Origin: Cordylochernes scorpioides
Lineage: Eukaryota > Arthropoda > Arachnida > Pseudoscorpiones > Chernetidae
NCBI GenBank assembly: GCA_030710605.1
Contig: CP092864.1
Span: 136,401,255-136,465,254, forward strand
Direction: 5' to 3'
DNA: 64,000 nucleotides
The position numbers were made by a program, and so were the translations under genes. A model generated the notes under the pieces. It saw nothing but the letters and a program-made list of their open reading frames with translations. It did no database searches and was not told where the DNA came from. Within the stretch, counting starts at the first letter, position 1; each line of letters begins with the position of its first letter. Of the stretch, positions 23,605-34,439 are shown one piece after another.

Positions 23605-23830
23605 GGTAAAGCACAATTTAGATTATAGATTATAATACAAGAAAATAAGACCTAATCCAAATAATTTAATAGTGTGTAACATTTCGGCAACAGCATTGTC
23701 ACCATCATCAGACAAAAGAATAAAATGGATTTTATTCTTTTATCTTATGATGGGGGGGTGACAATGCTGTTGCTGAAACGTCACACACTATTAAATTATT
23801 TGGATTAGGTTTTATTTTCTTGTATCATTT
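23605..23830. repeat. Palindromic hammerhead-type element
   Basis: Variant with ends acaagaaaataagacc; arms carry aacatttcggcaacagc and gacaatgctgttgctg, meeting at ttttattc. Confidence 0.8.
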
Positions 23831-24189
23831 ATACTGATGAATACCTCAACTTGAAAAATTCTTAATGGGTTGGTCAAATATTACAGGATAAGTTAAATCG
23901 ACATTTAGTTGAATTTTGTTCCGCTAGATGGCACTCTTCATCTAAAATGCTCAAATGAGCAGTCAGGATATGCCTATTTTGTTTATAATATTGTTGTGAA
24001 ATTTGTTTAGAGTGAAATCAAACTAATTGTTTATTAATAAATATGTAAATATTTTAATTGTTTGATGTTATGAAGACATTAAGACGTGAATGTTTCTTTT
24101 CACAAATCATTCTAACTTCTACTGTCCTTACTGCAATGAAAAAATATTTGTGAAAAGAAACATTAGCGTCTTAATATCTTCATTCGTTA

Positions 24190-24440
24190 TATATAGTTCT
24201 TAAAATTAAAGATACTTCGGCCAGTATATCTTTTTATTATCTCAACCTTTTGACAAAAAATCTTTTGTCCTCGTCAGGAACAAATAAAATTAAAACATAC
24301 GGCAAAGCGTTATATTTTTAACATTATGCCAAATGTTTTAATTTTATTTGTTCCTAACGAGGAGAAAAGATTTTTGTCAAAACACCGAGGTAATAAAAAG
24401 ATATACAGGCTGAAGTGTCTTTAATGTGAAGAACTATGAA
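24190..24440. repeat. Palindromic element of a third hammerhead-like family
   Basis: Arms mirror each other around 24320. On the minus strand the left arm reads CTGACGA, stem GACAAAA/TTTTGTC, then AAAA and GGTTG, a hammerhead-like order in which the G of GAAA is lost. Confidence 0.65.
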
Positions 24441-24548
24441 TGTCGGCAAGGCAGCCTCTATCTTTATGATAATTGTTATATATAGATGGCATGCTACTAC
24501 TTTGTATTAGTTTGATAAGGCACAATTTGGATTATAGATTATAAACAA

Positions 24549-24714
24549 GTCACGACCGTCTTTCCTCATCGGCCTCTGTCACGGATGCGCGCGCACAGGG
24601 AGGTCACGTGCTCGCCGGCTCCCTCGAGCCGGATTTGAACCAGCGACCTAAGGATCACCGTTGTAACATCTACAGTCGGGTAAAACACGGGCGTTGCCCG
24701 GGTCATTCGGCTAG
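24549..24714 (+). mobile_element. Short Helitron with a tRNA-Tyr fragment
   Basis: The 3' end has the cgggcgttgcccggg hairpin and CTAG. The 5' part (cacgaccgtctttcctcatc) matches the start of the other Helitrons. The middle is a tRNA-Tyr piece. The 5' limit is uncertain because the flanking agattataaaca motif occurs on both sides. Confidence 0.75.
24618..24678 (-). tRNA. tRNA-Tyr (GTA) 3' part with intron, truncated
   Basis: On the minus strand it reads gactGTAg, a short intron atgttacaacggtg, then atccttaggtcgctgg, B-box GGTTCAAATCC and the 3' acceptor strand. This is the typical 3' two-thirds of tRNA-Tyr. The 5' half with the D arm is missing; Helitron terminal sequence replaces it. Confidence 0.8.
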
Positions 24715-25414
24715 TAGATTATAAACACAAGGTAATAAGACCAAATCTAAATAAATAAATAGTGTGTGACGTTTCAGTAACAGCATTGTTACCATCTTCA
24801 GACAAGAGTACTGAATCCTCATTCCAATTACGGAGCCTCGTTAGAGAGTCCTGTATTGTTATTTTTCTTCAAACATTCAGTACTTTTGTCTGAAGATGGT
24901 AACAACACTGTTACCGAAATGTCGCACACTATTTATTTATTTGGATTAGGTCTTATTACCCTGTGTTTGTATTAATTTATTGTTATGTAAAGTCTGTAAC
25001 TATATATTTCTTCTTCTTTAGATTGGGGTAAAAAAAGACATCACTCACTTTTTGAGCCTTAATTTAATGATAAAACCTTCTAAAATACAAGTGTAGCTGT
25101 GTGTAACTCTATTCATAATTGTGACAATATCAACACCTAACTTTTTTTTTTCTTTTTTCACACATTTCCTTTTATATCTCAAGGATCCAAATGTTACACT
25201 ATTAACTCTCTAATTCAATCAACTACAGTAGAACTACCTCTCTGTAAAGGACAACATCTAGTTGCAGAGCTAAAGCTAAGAGCTAAATTTTCTTGAATTG
25301 CTCGCTAGTGGGAAGAATATTTATTATATCCATGTCTATCTCCCGGCTAATTGACCAAATAAATATGGCCTCTTCTAGTCCTTAAAAAAATCAATTATAT
25401 ATATATATTTGTTT

Positions 25415-25710
25415 ATCCCTAGTACATGTGGTACAGACCATGATAATCATGGTGGGTAGAAATAGGTGACTGCTTTTACTGTAAGTGCACCACATGTCTG
25501 AAGCAGTTCAATTTTGCACTTACAAATGTGCCAGAGCCCCGTTTGGTTACTTGCACTCGCTGGTGGTATTAGACTTTTGCAAGAATTGGGGGCCATTAGA
25601 GCATTTTTTTTTTTAAATCAGAAAAAAAAGTGCCCAATGCAGGATTCAAACCTGGGTCGTAGCAGTTGATAACCAACAGTTTAGACCATTCTTCCACGAC
25701 CCCCTTCTCT
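25415..25710 (-). mobile_element. tRNA-derived SINE (inverted)
   Basis: tttatccctagtacatgtgg to cttccacgaccccc; a short deletion in the middle. Confidence 0.84.
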
Positions 25711-26140
25711 TATATATAAAATCCATATATGATGCATTGGTGAAAGCATCCATTGTTTGGAGGCTAGTGAGAATTCTGCTATAGCAAACGCATTTTCAAT
25801 AGATGGGCAATTTTGGCGGCAAAAACTGTCTGTTTTATCAGAGGTTTCCGCTAATGGAGGTTCTACTGTATTGATAAATTTCTATTCAAATCACTGTGTA
25901 TCTTCATTATAACAGCCTCTTTTATAACAATAATGATGTTATAACACAATTATTTCAAAGTTTTAAGTCCGCATTGTTTCAACAGTGGTTATGACACAAC
26001 AGCCAATATGGTTATAACAACATAGAATCTTGGTGTCAAATGTAATTGTTATAACAAGGCTCAACTATATTTACCATCTTTAATTCAACCAAGAACTGAA
26101 GATGGAAGCTAATTTGAAAGTGATATTTGGTTAGGAATTA
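25710..26140. other. Intron with decayed MITE-like text
   Basis: ttataacaataatg-rich stretch 25880-26070 with ends similar to gtagaacctcc elements (gaggttctactgtat at 25857). No gene seen. Confidence 0.45.
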
Positions 26141-26141
26141 C

Positions 26142-26460
26142 AGTAGAACATACTCCATGAGAGGACACCCAAGCTAGAGGAAACCTCTCTATAAAGGATA
26201 GTTTTCATTGCCAATACAGTAGAACATACTCCATGAGAGGACACCTCTCTATAAAGGACAGTTTTCATTGCCAATACAGTAGAACATACTCCATGAGAGG
26301 ACACCCAAGCTAGAGGAAACCTCTCTATAAAGGACAGTTTACATTTGCAAAATTATCATTTTTACTATTTAGTAACTATCCGATAAGAGGATATCTCTCC
26401 CTAAAGGACACCTTGGCTCTGCAATTAGGTGTTGTCCTTTACAGGGAGGTTCTACTGTAT
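26142..26460. repeat. Inverted-repeat element (gtagaacctcc family)
   Basis: Three left ends (agtagaacatactccat) in tandem, then one right end gggaggttctactgta. Confidence 0.78.
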
Positions 26461-26581
26461 TTTAAATGGTTATAGTGTTGAAGTATAGTTTGTTGGATTA
26501 AAGAGGACAAGTATAGATATGTGTTTGGAGAGAATATTTGCATATGTGCAGAAGCAATACAAAAACAAATAGTGAACTCAC

Positions 26582-26710
26582 CTATGCAAATATTTCTGGT
26601 GGCATCCAGAGTGGTGCCGGCTGGACAGTTGCAGTGGAAGCTACCCGGGGAGTTGACACATGTCCCTCCAATACAGACTTCTTTGCCCAGTTCTTGACAC
26701 TCGTTGACAT
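26582..26710 (-). CDS. FBN: Fibrillin exon: cbEGF domain before hybrid 2
   Basis: 129 bp; D-V-N-E-C, C-V-N-S-P-G-S-F-H-C, then T-L-D-A-T-R-N-I-C-I. Acceptor gtcacag, donor ATAG|gtgagt. It corresponds to the cbEGF preceding hybrid 2 in vertebrates. Confidence 0.92.
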   Translation of the reverse strand: MSTSVKNWAKKSVLEGHVSTPRVASTATVQPAPLWMPPEIFA

Positions 26711-27089
26711 CTGTGACAAAGAACCCACTCAGATCTTTGATATCAGTATGGTAGCTGCATGTTGATGGAGTTACTTGTGTTATCATTTTCTACTCATTCA
26801 TCGATGTATCCTGTTTTTTTTTTGTTGTTATTTATCCTGGATACACATGGTATAGGCTATGATAACCATGATGGGAGGGTTTTAAAATGACCATACATTA
26901 TACACACCTTGAAGATTGAAGGAATCATTGGTAATTTATTAAAGTATAGTCTGTATGTAGAAGTTATAATGAAGTGATGAGAATTGACACAGAACAGGGT
27001 GGAGTGGTATTCCATTATGACTGTCCTCCATATTAGAGATTGTACTTTCTATGATAATTCTGATGAGAACTTAAAGGTTTTTATATGCT

Positions 27090-27360
27090 AAGTACACTCA
27101 TGGACAAAGTCTTTGATGTTGCTGATCGTCTATTTCTTTGAAGGAGACAGAGGGTGTTCACACTTGGTTATCTTTTGTCTTTAATAAAGGTCACTGTGTA
27201 TCAAATATATTTCAGAGTTATTGTCTGAATCCCGATATACATGCTAATAGGTACAATTTCCTTAAGTTTTGTCCATAAGTGTATCTTTCAGAGTTATTGT
27301 CTGAATCCCGATATACATACTAAAAGGTACAACTTCCTTAAGTTTTGTCCATGAGTGTAT
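27090..27360. repeat. cactcatggacaaa repeat, both orientations
   Basis: Left end tacactcatggacaaag, inner tcactgtgtatcaaata, and two right ends ttttgtccatgagtgta. Looks like a small DNA transposon with inverted ends. Confidence 0.75.
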
Positions 27361-27469
27361 GTCAAATGGCTATACATGTAGACTCTATACCATTTTTTTA
27401 CACTATCAAAATGCCTAAGTTAGAATTAGGGAATTAATTACAATTACTAGTAGGGTTGGACTTGTGTAA

Positions 27470-27865
27470 TGGACAGACATCATAACTCCGCCTTTGCTGG
27501 TCCCAAGCCCAGATGAAAAAGGAGGAGGGGGAGGCAGTAACAAGCTCGCTGAAAAACCTGGGTTCAGCTGGCCAGGCTGATAGTACCCTGTAAGGGCTCC
27601 TAATCCAGGGATACAGGATGAGCAGCGTTTGTACTCCATGTTAGGAGCAGCTGCACATGGCGTCTGTTTCTCATGTCAGAGGCGGCCATTTATTTTGTAG
27701 CTAAGTCGGCCTGCCACTGAGTAGTGCTCCCAGTCTTAATGACAAAGGCAGACGCATTCTACTTCACCCAGTCATGATGGTTGTCAAACAGACACCATCA
27801 AGGGTCACAACTTGATACCCTAATATGATTGAGTGGAGATAAGAAAGAAGAAGAAGAAGAAGACA
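27470..27865 (+). repeat. LINE-tailed non-autonomous repeat
   Basis: Starts actccgcctttgctgg, contains ccctgtaagggctcc and tagtgctcccagtctt, and ends tgattgagtggagataag plus aag repeats: the same tail as the LINE at 48075. Other copies: 40060-40405 (minus), 45535-45800, 59430-59660 (part), 63640-64000. Confidence 0.75.
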
Positions 27866-28363
27866 GACATCATTGCATCTATTAGAGTTTTCAGATCTCT
27901 AAATCCTTACTACCAAAAATAAGACAGCATGACATAATAGACAACCATCCCCAATACCATATTTGAACAGAGTATTTTCACTCAATGTGGTCTGTATCAA
28001 AGTAAAAATATCAGACTCAAGGAATAAGTTTCTTTTAAAACATTTTAATTCAAAAATCTCTACCTTCGAGCGCAAAAGCCCTTCTATAAGAGAAAACATG
28101 CTAAAATAATTCCCCAATAGGACAAGATTTAAAATAAATCAAATACAGAGATAGTGCTTAATGTTGTATTTGAACTGTTGTCCTATTGGTGATTTATTGT
28201 AGTTTGTTTTCTCCTGTAGAAGGGTTTTCTTGTCTGATAGCTAGAGATTTGTGAATTAAAATGTTTTAAAAGAAATTTATTTCCAGATGTGTGAAAAAAT
28301 AGTAAAATGTGAAATTAAGAAAAAGGCATCTCCTTATTGATAAGGTACAATTTGGATTATCTA

Positions 28364-29066
28364 TCTATATATATAAAAATGAATGTATGTGTGTGTGTCT
28401 GTTTGTTTGTTTGTCCTTTATGCCTGACCAAACCACTCATTGGATCGCCATGAAACTTTGGGAAGTTATTTAGTATAGTACTGGGAAGGTTTCTAGCAAA
28501 TAAAATTTTTGAAATAACTTTTCGCCTAGAAATAATCAAGATAAATATTCTAATTTATCTGTTATAATTCAACAATCTGCTCTAAATATTATCATGATGA
28601 TACGATGATTTTGTAATGTAGAAAATTAGGAAAGACAAAATTCAGGATGACACGGCAATTTATTTGAGACAAGAATAATGATACAATTCAAAGGCAAGAT
28701 ACTATTCCTTTAACTTCCAATTACCGAGGGAACCAATTAATATTGATTTTATTCAACTTATCGAGTATTTTTCAAGGAGCCGGGAAAAAATGTTCACTTT
28801 ATCGAGAGATTCGTTAAACAAACCTTTACTCGGGTAAAACCCGGGCGAAGCCGGGTACATCCATACAAGAATAATGATACAATTCCAAGGCAAGATACTA
28901 TTCCTTTAACTTCCAATTACCGAGGGAACCAATTAATATTGATTTTATTCAACTTATCGAGTATTTTTCAAGGGACCGGGAAAAAAATGTTCACTTTATC
29001 GAGAGATTCGTTAGACAAACTTTTACTCGGGTAAAACCCGGGCGAAGCCGGGGGTACGTCGGCTAG
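28364..29066 (+). mobile_element. Helitron of a second family, 3' end duplicated
   Basis: Starts TCTATATATATAAAAATG, ends cccgggcgaagccggg..cggCTAG followed by T. About 190 bp including the terminal hairpin occur twice in tandem (28674-28858 and 28864-29053). No coding capacity seen. Confidence 0.82.
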
Positions 29067-29263
29067 TTTTTGAATAATTAAAAATCAATGAATAGTTGAT
29101 ATTTATTCTGACAGATGGCATAAGCCATCAGCAACTTTTAGTTGTACGATAAGGAGATGCCTTTTTCTTAATTTATCTAAAGATGTCTGATATTTCATCT
29201 TAATATTGATACGTGGGTTTATTGAATTGAAGTCTGTATCACACAGAAGTTTAAAGTTCTCAC

Positions 29264-29389
29264 CTTCACAGATGCTGGACTGGAGGTTGTGTCTGAACCC
29301 TGTAGGACAGGTACACTGGAAACTGCCGGGAGTGTTCCTGCACTGGCCGTTCTGACAGAGGAGGAGGTTGATGGAGCACTCATTGATGT
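29264..29389 (-). CDS. FBN: Fibrillin exon: cbEGF domain
   Basis: 126 bp; D-I-N-E-C, L-L-C-Q-N-G-Q-C-R-N-T-P-G-S-F, C-P-T-G-F. Residue-for-residue similar to the second cbEGF after human TB2. Acceptor tgtgtag, donor GAAG|gtgaga. Confidence 0.92.
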
Positions 29390-29559
29390 CTACACAGCAC
29401 AGCAGGATCTACAGTGTGACACTGTAAAATATATAAGATATACAGCAAGATACACAGTAAAAGTTATCTAAAAGTACTGGAGGCTTTTGAGAAATGTCAT
29501 TTGGTTTCAATCCTAATGAATGAAAAACCCTTATTTGTACCTCCTAGGTACAGCTGGTA

Positions 29560-30210
29560 CATTCCTAGAAGCAGATGGCCTCCCAGACCTTTAGGTCCAT
29601 AAGCCGGCAGCTGGTACAGTAGACACAGGAGGAGCTATGAAACAACACTAACAAGATTTAAAACAGGCCATCTCAAGCCATTGAAGATAGAAAATAACAA
29701 CAAAATCTACCCCACTTGTCCAAAATGTAGCTTATCGCCTGAAGCTCCACAACATATTTTGCCTTGTATTAGATGTACTAAACAGGATTTTGAGAGAGTC
29801 CACTGCTTATGCTAGTAAACTACATGCTGTGCTGAAAAAAAAAAGACTTAGGATCAAGGAGGATTGAACACCTCACCTGACAACCTCCAGATCAGTAATG
29901 GTACATGACGACAGGCATCAACGTAGAACTAAAAGTACTGGAAGGTTTTACAAATGCTATTTGGTCTCAAACCTAATTAATGAAAAACCCCTATTTTTAC
30001 CTTATAAACACAGCTGGTACAGTGGAGTGGACCCAGAAAGAACTCTGAACCACTGACAGCATCAAACAACACTAACAAGATTTAGAACAGGCCATCTCAA
30101 AAGCCTTTGAAGATAGGCAATATTGCCCAAAATGTAGCTTGGGAGAGACCACTGCTTATGCTAGTAAACTACATGCTGTGCTGAAAAGAAAGACTTAGAA
30201 TAAAGGAGGA
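29560..30210 (+). pseudogene. Two decayed LINE 3' fragments of the same family
   Basis: 29645-29870 encodes T-R-F-K-T-G-H-L-K-P-L, Y-P-T-C-P-K-C and P-Q-H-I-L-P-C; 30060-30200 is a shorter second copy. Frames are broken. Together they fill the intron beyond the exon at 29389. Confidence 0.75.
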
Positions 30211-30287
30211 TTGAACTTCTCAGCTGACAACTTCCAGATCAGTGATGGCACACGACAAGAGATTCAAGGCATCAATGTAGAACTTAC

Positions 30288-30413
30288 CAGTGCAGACTTT
30301 CCCAGTTGGATCAATCTGAAAGCCAGGATTGCAGACACACCGATAGCTGTCCTTCAAATTCTCACAAGCTCCATTGGGACAGATGGAAGGGAATACAATA
30401 CATTCATTGATAT
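30288..30413 (-). CDS. FBN: Fibrillin exon: cbEGF domain after TB2
   Basis: 126 bp; [20 protein letters not shown]. Close to the cbEGF directly following TB2 in human fibrillin. Acceptor ttgttccag, donor ACTG|gtaagt. Confidence 0.92.
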
Positions 30414-30465
30414 CTGGAACAACACTGCTCTGTACAAGTCCATTTAGAGTCCATTTCAAAGATAC

Positions 30466-30681
30466 CTTCTCCCTCATGAGCAGCTCCCGGACCTCTAGGA
30501 CAGAGTTGGACATACTCCGGTGATCCTGGCAGGGGACACGGCATGCAGGGAGTCCCAAAGCCAGGGACTAGGGACCCTCGTAATCCACAGCAGCAAGAGG
30601 ACTTAGTGACCAGCATTCCTGATGGGAGAGAACACTCCCCCGGACCTTTGTACGAACCGTAGCAGTAGTCCCTTCGGGTAT
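30466..30681 (-). CDS. FBN: Fibrillin exon: complete TB2 domain
   Basis: 216 bp carrying a whole TB domain in one exon: [10 protein letters not shown], then [15 protein letters not shown], and [11 protein letters not shown]. This matches vertebrate TB2, including the linker that runs straight into D-I-N-E-C. Acceptor gcttcag, donor GAAG|gtatct. Only 52 bp separate it from the next exon. Confidence 0.92.
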
Positions 30682-30894
30682 CTGAAGCAAAACAACCAAG
30701 ATTTCCTCAACACCAGCTTCAATGGAGGATAAAGTGTCAAAATAAAAGAAAGATTAAAATAAATGAAAAAGGAAAGCCCACATTTGCAGGTTGATATTAT
30801 ATTTTGAATGAAATTAAGATAATCAATCTATTTGATTTTTTATTCTGATATTTTATCTATGAAAATAGAGGTCATCTCCCCCATCAATTCCAAC

Positions 30895-31300
30895 TGATAC
30901 ACTCATGGACAAAATTTAATGAAGTTTTACCTTTAAGCATGTATATCAGTATTCAGACAATAACTCTTGAAAGATACACTCATGGACAAAACTTAAGGAG
31001 GGTGTACATTTTAGCATGTATATCGGGATTCAGACAATAACTCTGAAAGCTATTACAGTGATCTTTATTAAAGACATACGAGATAACCAATATACAATCA
31101 TGGAGACAAAACTTAAGGAAGTTGTACCTTTAAGCAGGTATATCAGGATTCAGACAATAACTCTGAAAGATATTACAGTGACCTTTGTTGAAGACACAAG
31201 ATAACCAAGTGTGAACAAAATTGTCTCTGTTTCCTTCGAAAAAAATAGATGACTGGCGACAACAAAGACTTTTCACTTCTTTAAGTTTTGTCCATGAGTG
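30895..31300. repeat. cactcatggacaaa repeat
   Basis: Three left ends in tandem, interior agatgactggcgacaac, right end ttttgtccatgagtgta. Confidence 0.78.
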
Positions 31301-31337
31301 TAAATCTGTCATATTATGGATGTTTACTAAGGTGTAC

Positions 31338-31463
31338 CTAGACAGTTTCTTCCTCCGGCCCCCATGGTGAAGCCATCAGGACAGATACAGCGGTAGCTGC
31401 CTGGGGAGTTGTCACAGCGGCCATTGATGCAGACATTGGGGGACTCCTGGCACTCATCAATAT
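31338..31463 (-). CDS. FBN: Fibrillin exon: cbEGF domain
   Basis: 126 bp; [20 protein letters not shown]. Acceptor tgtgcag, donor CTAG|gtacac. Last cbEGF before TB2. Confidence 0.91.
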   Translation of the reverse strand: MLMSARSPPMSASMAAVTTPQAATAVSVLMASPWGPEEETV

Positions 31464-31499
31464 CTGCACAGCACATTCTGTTTTATTCATCAATACCTA

Positions 31500-31870
31500 A
31501 GTAATTATTCAGCCAATATGGCTACTCTTATAGAAAGAAATGATAAACATTATATTACAACTTCTTATTTTTCACACTAACAGTGTATTTATGCAATTTC
31601 TGCCTTAAATACCCATTTCTTATTTTCTCAGGAAATCTCTGGAACAAAATCATTGGTCGTAGAAGTACAGCCTGCACCAAGCTGACAAGGTCAAACAGCT
31701 TTAAATGCATACATGATTAGCTTTTCTTGATTAATAAAGAAATTGAGTTGTCCAAATATGATGGAAAAAGTTAAATCAACGTTTAGTTGATATTTGTTCC
31801 ACTAGATGGTGCTCTGTCATCTAAAATGCTCATATGAGTGGTCAGGATATGCCTATTTTGTTTTTAATAT
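31500..31870. other. Intron with a short shared repeat
   Basis: 31780-31865 (gttccactagatggtgc..gtcaggatatgcctatt) recurs at 23920-23985; the rest is AT-rich and unassigned. Confidence 0.5.
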
Positions 31871-31873
31871 AAA

Positions 31874-32056
31874 TACAGTATAACCTCCCTGTAAAGGACA
31901 ACACCTAATTGCAGAGCCAAAGTGTCCTTTAGGGAGAGGTGTCCTCTTACCGGAGAGTTACTAAATGTTAAAAATGGTTATTTTGCAAATGGAAACTGTC
32001 CATTGTAGAGAGGTGTCCGCTAGCGGGATGTCTGCTAAAGGGAGGTTCTACTGTAT
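31874..32056. repeat. Inverted-repeat element (gtagaacctcc family)
   Basis: acagtataacctccctg to ggaggttctactgta; lies immediately downstream of the GC-donor exon. Confidence 0.78.
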
Positions 32057-32077
32057 ATGTGAAGAAGAGATACTTGC

Positions 32078-32200
32078 CTATACATCTCTGTCCGTCAGAC
32101 GTCAGCTTGTATCCAGGGTTGCAGATACACTTGAAGCTTCCATCACCATTGACACACTTGCCATTGGTGCACATCCCCGATCCATCGCATTCGTTGTAAT
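32078..32200 (-). CDS. FBN: Fibrillin exon: cbEGF domain (GC donor)
   Basis: 123 bp; D-Y-N-E-C, C-V-N-G-D-G-S-F-K-C, C-N-P-G-Y. Acceptor ttttcag. The donor is ATAG|gcaagt: a GC instead of GT but with an otherwise perfect U1-pairing consensus, the hallmark of GC-AG introns. No in-phase GT donor is present nearby. Confidence 0.9.
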
Positions 32201-32464
32201 CTGAAAACAATGATGTGTGTTATACACCTGTATAATGTACATTGGGTGTATTTATGGCATAAATAAAATATCGAAAGGTAACAAGACTAAAACACAATAT
32301 AATAAATGAGATCATCCAGTACATTGATGATGAATCCTCCTGTCTGGGGGTCCACTACAGCAAACACTATGTCATTATCAGCCAGAAAATCCTGACTGCA
32401 TTCTTCTACCTGAATACTTTGCTTCTGAGTTCCTGTGTATGTTTGTGCGTGTGTGTGTGTGTGT

Positions 32465-32690
32465 AACACAAGGTTACAAAACCAAATCCAAATATATAAT
32501 AATAAGTGATGTGTTGGTAAGGGCAATGTTACCAAAATATCACATATAATTTATTCACAGTCCAACTTCTTTAATTCAATGCTCCAAAGGAATCATAGTT
32601 TTCAGTTGACTTAGAGTCTGTGTGTTGAATTATAGTCAGTTAAATATTAAATAGGTATTTGGATTTGGTCTTGGTACCTTGTGATACTTA
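32465..32690. repeat. Degenerate palindromic element fragments
   Basis: acacaaggttacaaaacc..ggcaatgttaccaaaa, and a second piece tatttggatttggtcttgg at 32654-32680; ribozyme-like core eroded. Confidence 0.6.
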
Positions 32691-32976
32691 CAATTTTCAG
32701 TTGAAGTATGGGTTAATTTTTTTTATTATTATTATCCCATTGTATAATTGTACAAGGTCATGGAGACTGAAAATATTCATAGATTAAATTTACAATCATG
32801 GTAGGGTTGGAATATAGGTCCTGTCTTGAGGGTCCCATACATTCCAAGAGGTGGTTGGGTGAGGCCTCTTTGGTCCTGTAGTATTATAGCTGTGCTGAAT
32901 TATAGTTGGTTAAATTAAATAGGTATTTGAAAAAAATTGTTTTCTTATGTTATTACCTTAAGATCCTTTTAAACTA

Positions 32977-34286
32977 CATGGTAGGATCAAAAAGTTCCTG
33001 AACTTTTAAAAAATAAAATAACTTTTGAAAAATGTAAAATCAATTTTACTGTAAAGAACAAAGCCTAAACTATAATTTAATTTAGCAATGCCAGTAAATG
33101 TGCATGCGTAGTTTTCATTTTAGTCATATTTTTGTTAAGTATTTAGCTTGCGTCGGTTTCTGTAATGTCATCATTTGAGCAAAGGGCAAATATTAAATTT
33201 TGTGTAAAATTGAAAAGGTCTTTCACAGAGACTTTAGCATTAATGAATGAAGCTCATGAAGACGGAAAATTGTCACGAACGCAAGTTTATTTCTGTTATA
33301 AACGTTTTAAAGATGGCCGTAAGAGCATCGCAGATGATTCAAGGTCAGGTCGGCCATTGACGTCAACAACAGATCGCAATATTGGAGAGGTACGCGATTT
33401 AATTGTTGCTGATAGAAAAATTACTATTGATAATATATCAGAAACACTTGGAATTTCGTATGGTAGTTGCCAAAAAATTATTGGTGAATATTTAAACATT
33501 AAAAAACTTTGTGGTTATTTTGTCCCATGAAATTTAACAGATCAACAAAAAGAAACCAGATTATCAATTTGCAAAGATTTAATTGAAACTGCAAATAATT
33601 ATTCTGATTTTTAAAAACAATAAAACTGGTGATGAAACATGGTGCTTTCTTTTTGATCCACAAACCAAAAAACAATCAGTCGAATGGCACACACCAAGTT
33701 CTCCTAGGAAGAAGAAAGTTCGTCTTGACAAGTCCAAAGGAAAAGTAATGCTTGTAGTGTTTTTCGATTATCAAGGACTTGTCTATTATGAATTTATTAA
33801 AGAGGGGGTTACTATTAATAAACAGGCATACAAAGAAATATTTGTTCGCCTTCGTAATGCGATAAGAAGAAAAAGAAACCAACTCTTCAAATCAAAACAG
33901 TGGAAATTGCTACATGATAATGCCCCTGCTCATAGAGCCATTATTGTTCAAGACTATTTAGCAAACACTTTGTATCTGTCTTGCCGCATCCTCCTTACTC
34001 TCCTGATATCACCCCATGCGATTTCTTCTTCTTTCCAAAACTTAAAATGACGTTAAAAGGGAGGCGCTTTTAATCGTCATCAGAAGTAATTGAAAATGTG
34101 ACAGTGGAGCTAAACAAGCTTAGAAAAATTGACTTTGAACTAGCATTTCAACAGATATTTTCACACTGGAAAAAAATGTGTAGATAACCAAGGCTCCTAT
34201 TTTGAAAAATTTGATGTTTAAATTACTATACAATGAATAAATAATTAATTTTTTAAAAAGTTCGGGAGCTTTTTGATCCTACCTTG
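32977..34286 (+). mobile_element. Tc1/mariner-type transposon (mariner), decayed
   Basis: 1310 bp with inverted ends GGTAGGATCAAAAAG at 32980 and its complement ending near 34283, flanked by TA on both sides. Length and ends are typical of a full-size mariner. The transposase inside is broken. Confidence 0.9.
33165..34186 (+). pseudogene. Mariner transposase pseudogene
   Basis: Reading starts M-S-S-F-E-Q-R-A with the helix-turn-helix region (F-K-D-G-R, G-R-P). A TGA stops it at 33528-33530, right after F-V-P. The catalytic part resumes in another frame from about 33583: G-D-E-T-W-C-F (first Asp), then H-D-N-A-P-A-H-R (second Asp). A further frameshift near 33960 moves the third motif S-P-D-I-T-P-C-D to a different frame. 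A complete copy would be about 340 residues of the D,D34D class. At least one nonsense and two frame changes make it inactive. Confidence 0.9.
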
Positions 34287-34439
34287 TATAATTGAACCTG
34301 AGGACATATTGACAAAAGAAGTGTAGCTAGATTGATCCAAATTCAAACAACGATTCTCCCTCTATTCGCTATAGAAGAAGAAACACAGGTTGGGGAGAAG
34401 AGCTTTTACGGGCGTCTTGCCTGAAAGGTTGTACGATCA

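Larger units (their letters stand above)
24515..24965. repeat. Palindromic hammerhead-type element hit by a Helitron
   Basis: Arms ggcacaatttggatt..gtttcagtaac and ctgaagatggtaac..aggtcttattaccc surround a unique ttccaattacggagcc centre. The Helitron at 24549-24714 interrupts the left arm. Confidence 0.82.

Noticed and set aside
27415..27639. Proline-rich 74-residue ORF
   Set aside because: Lies in a dispersed repeat present at least four times, with broken frames in other copies.
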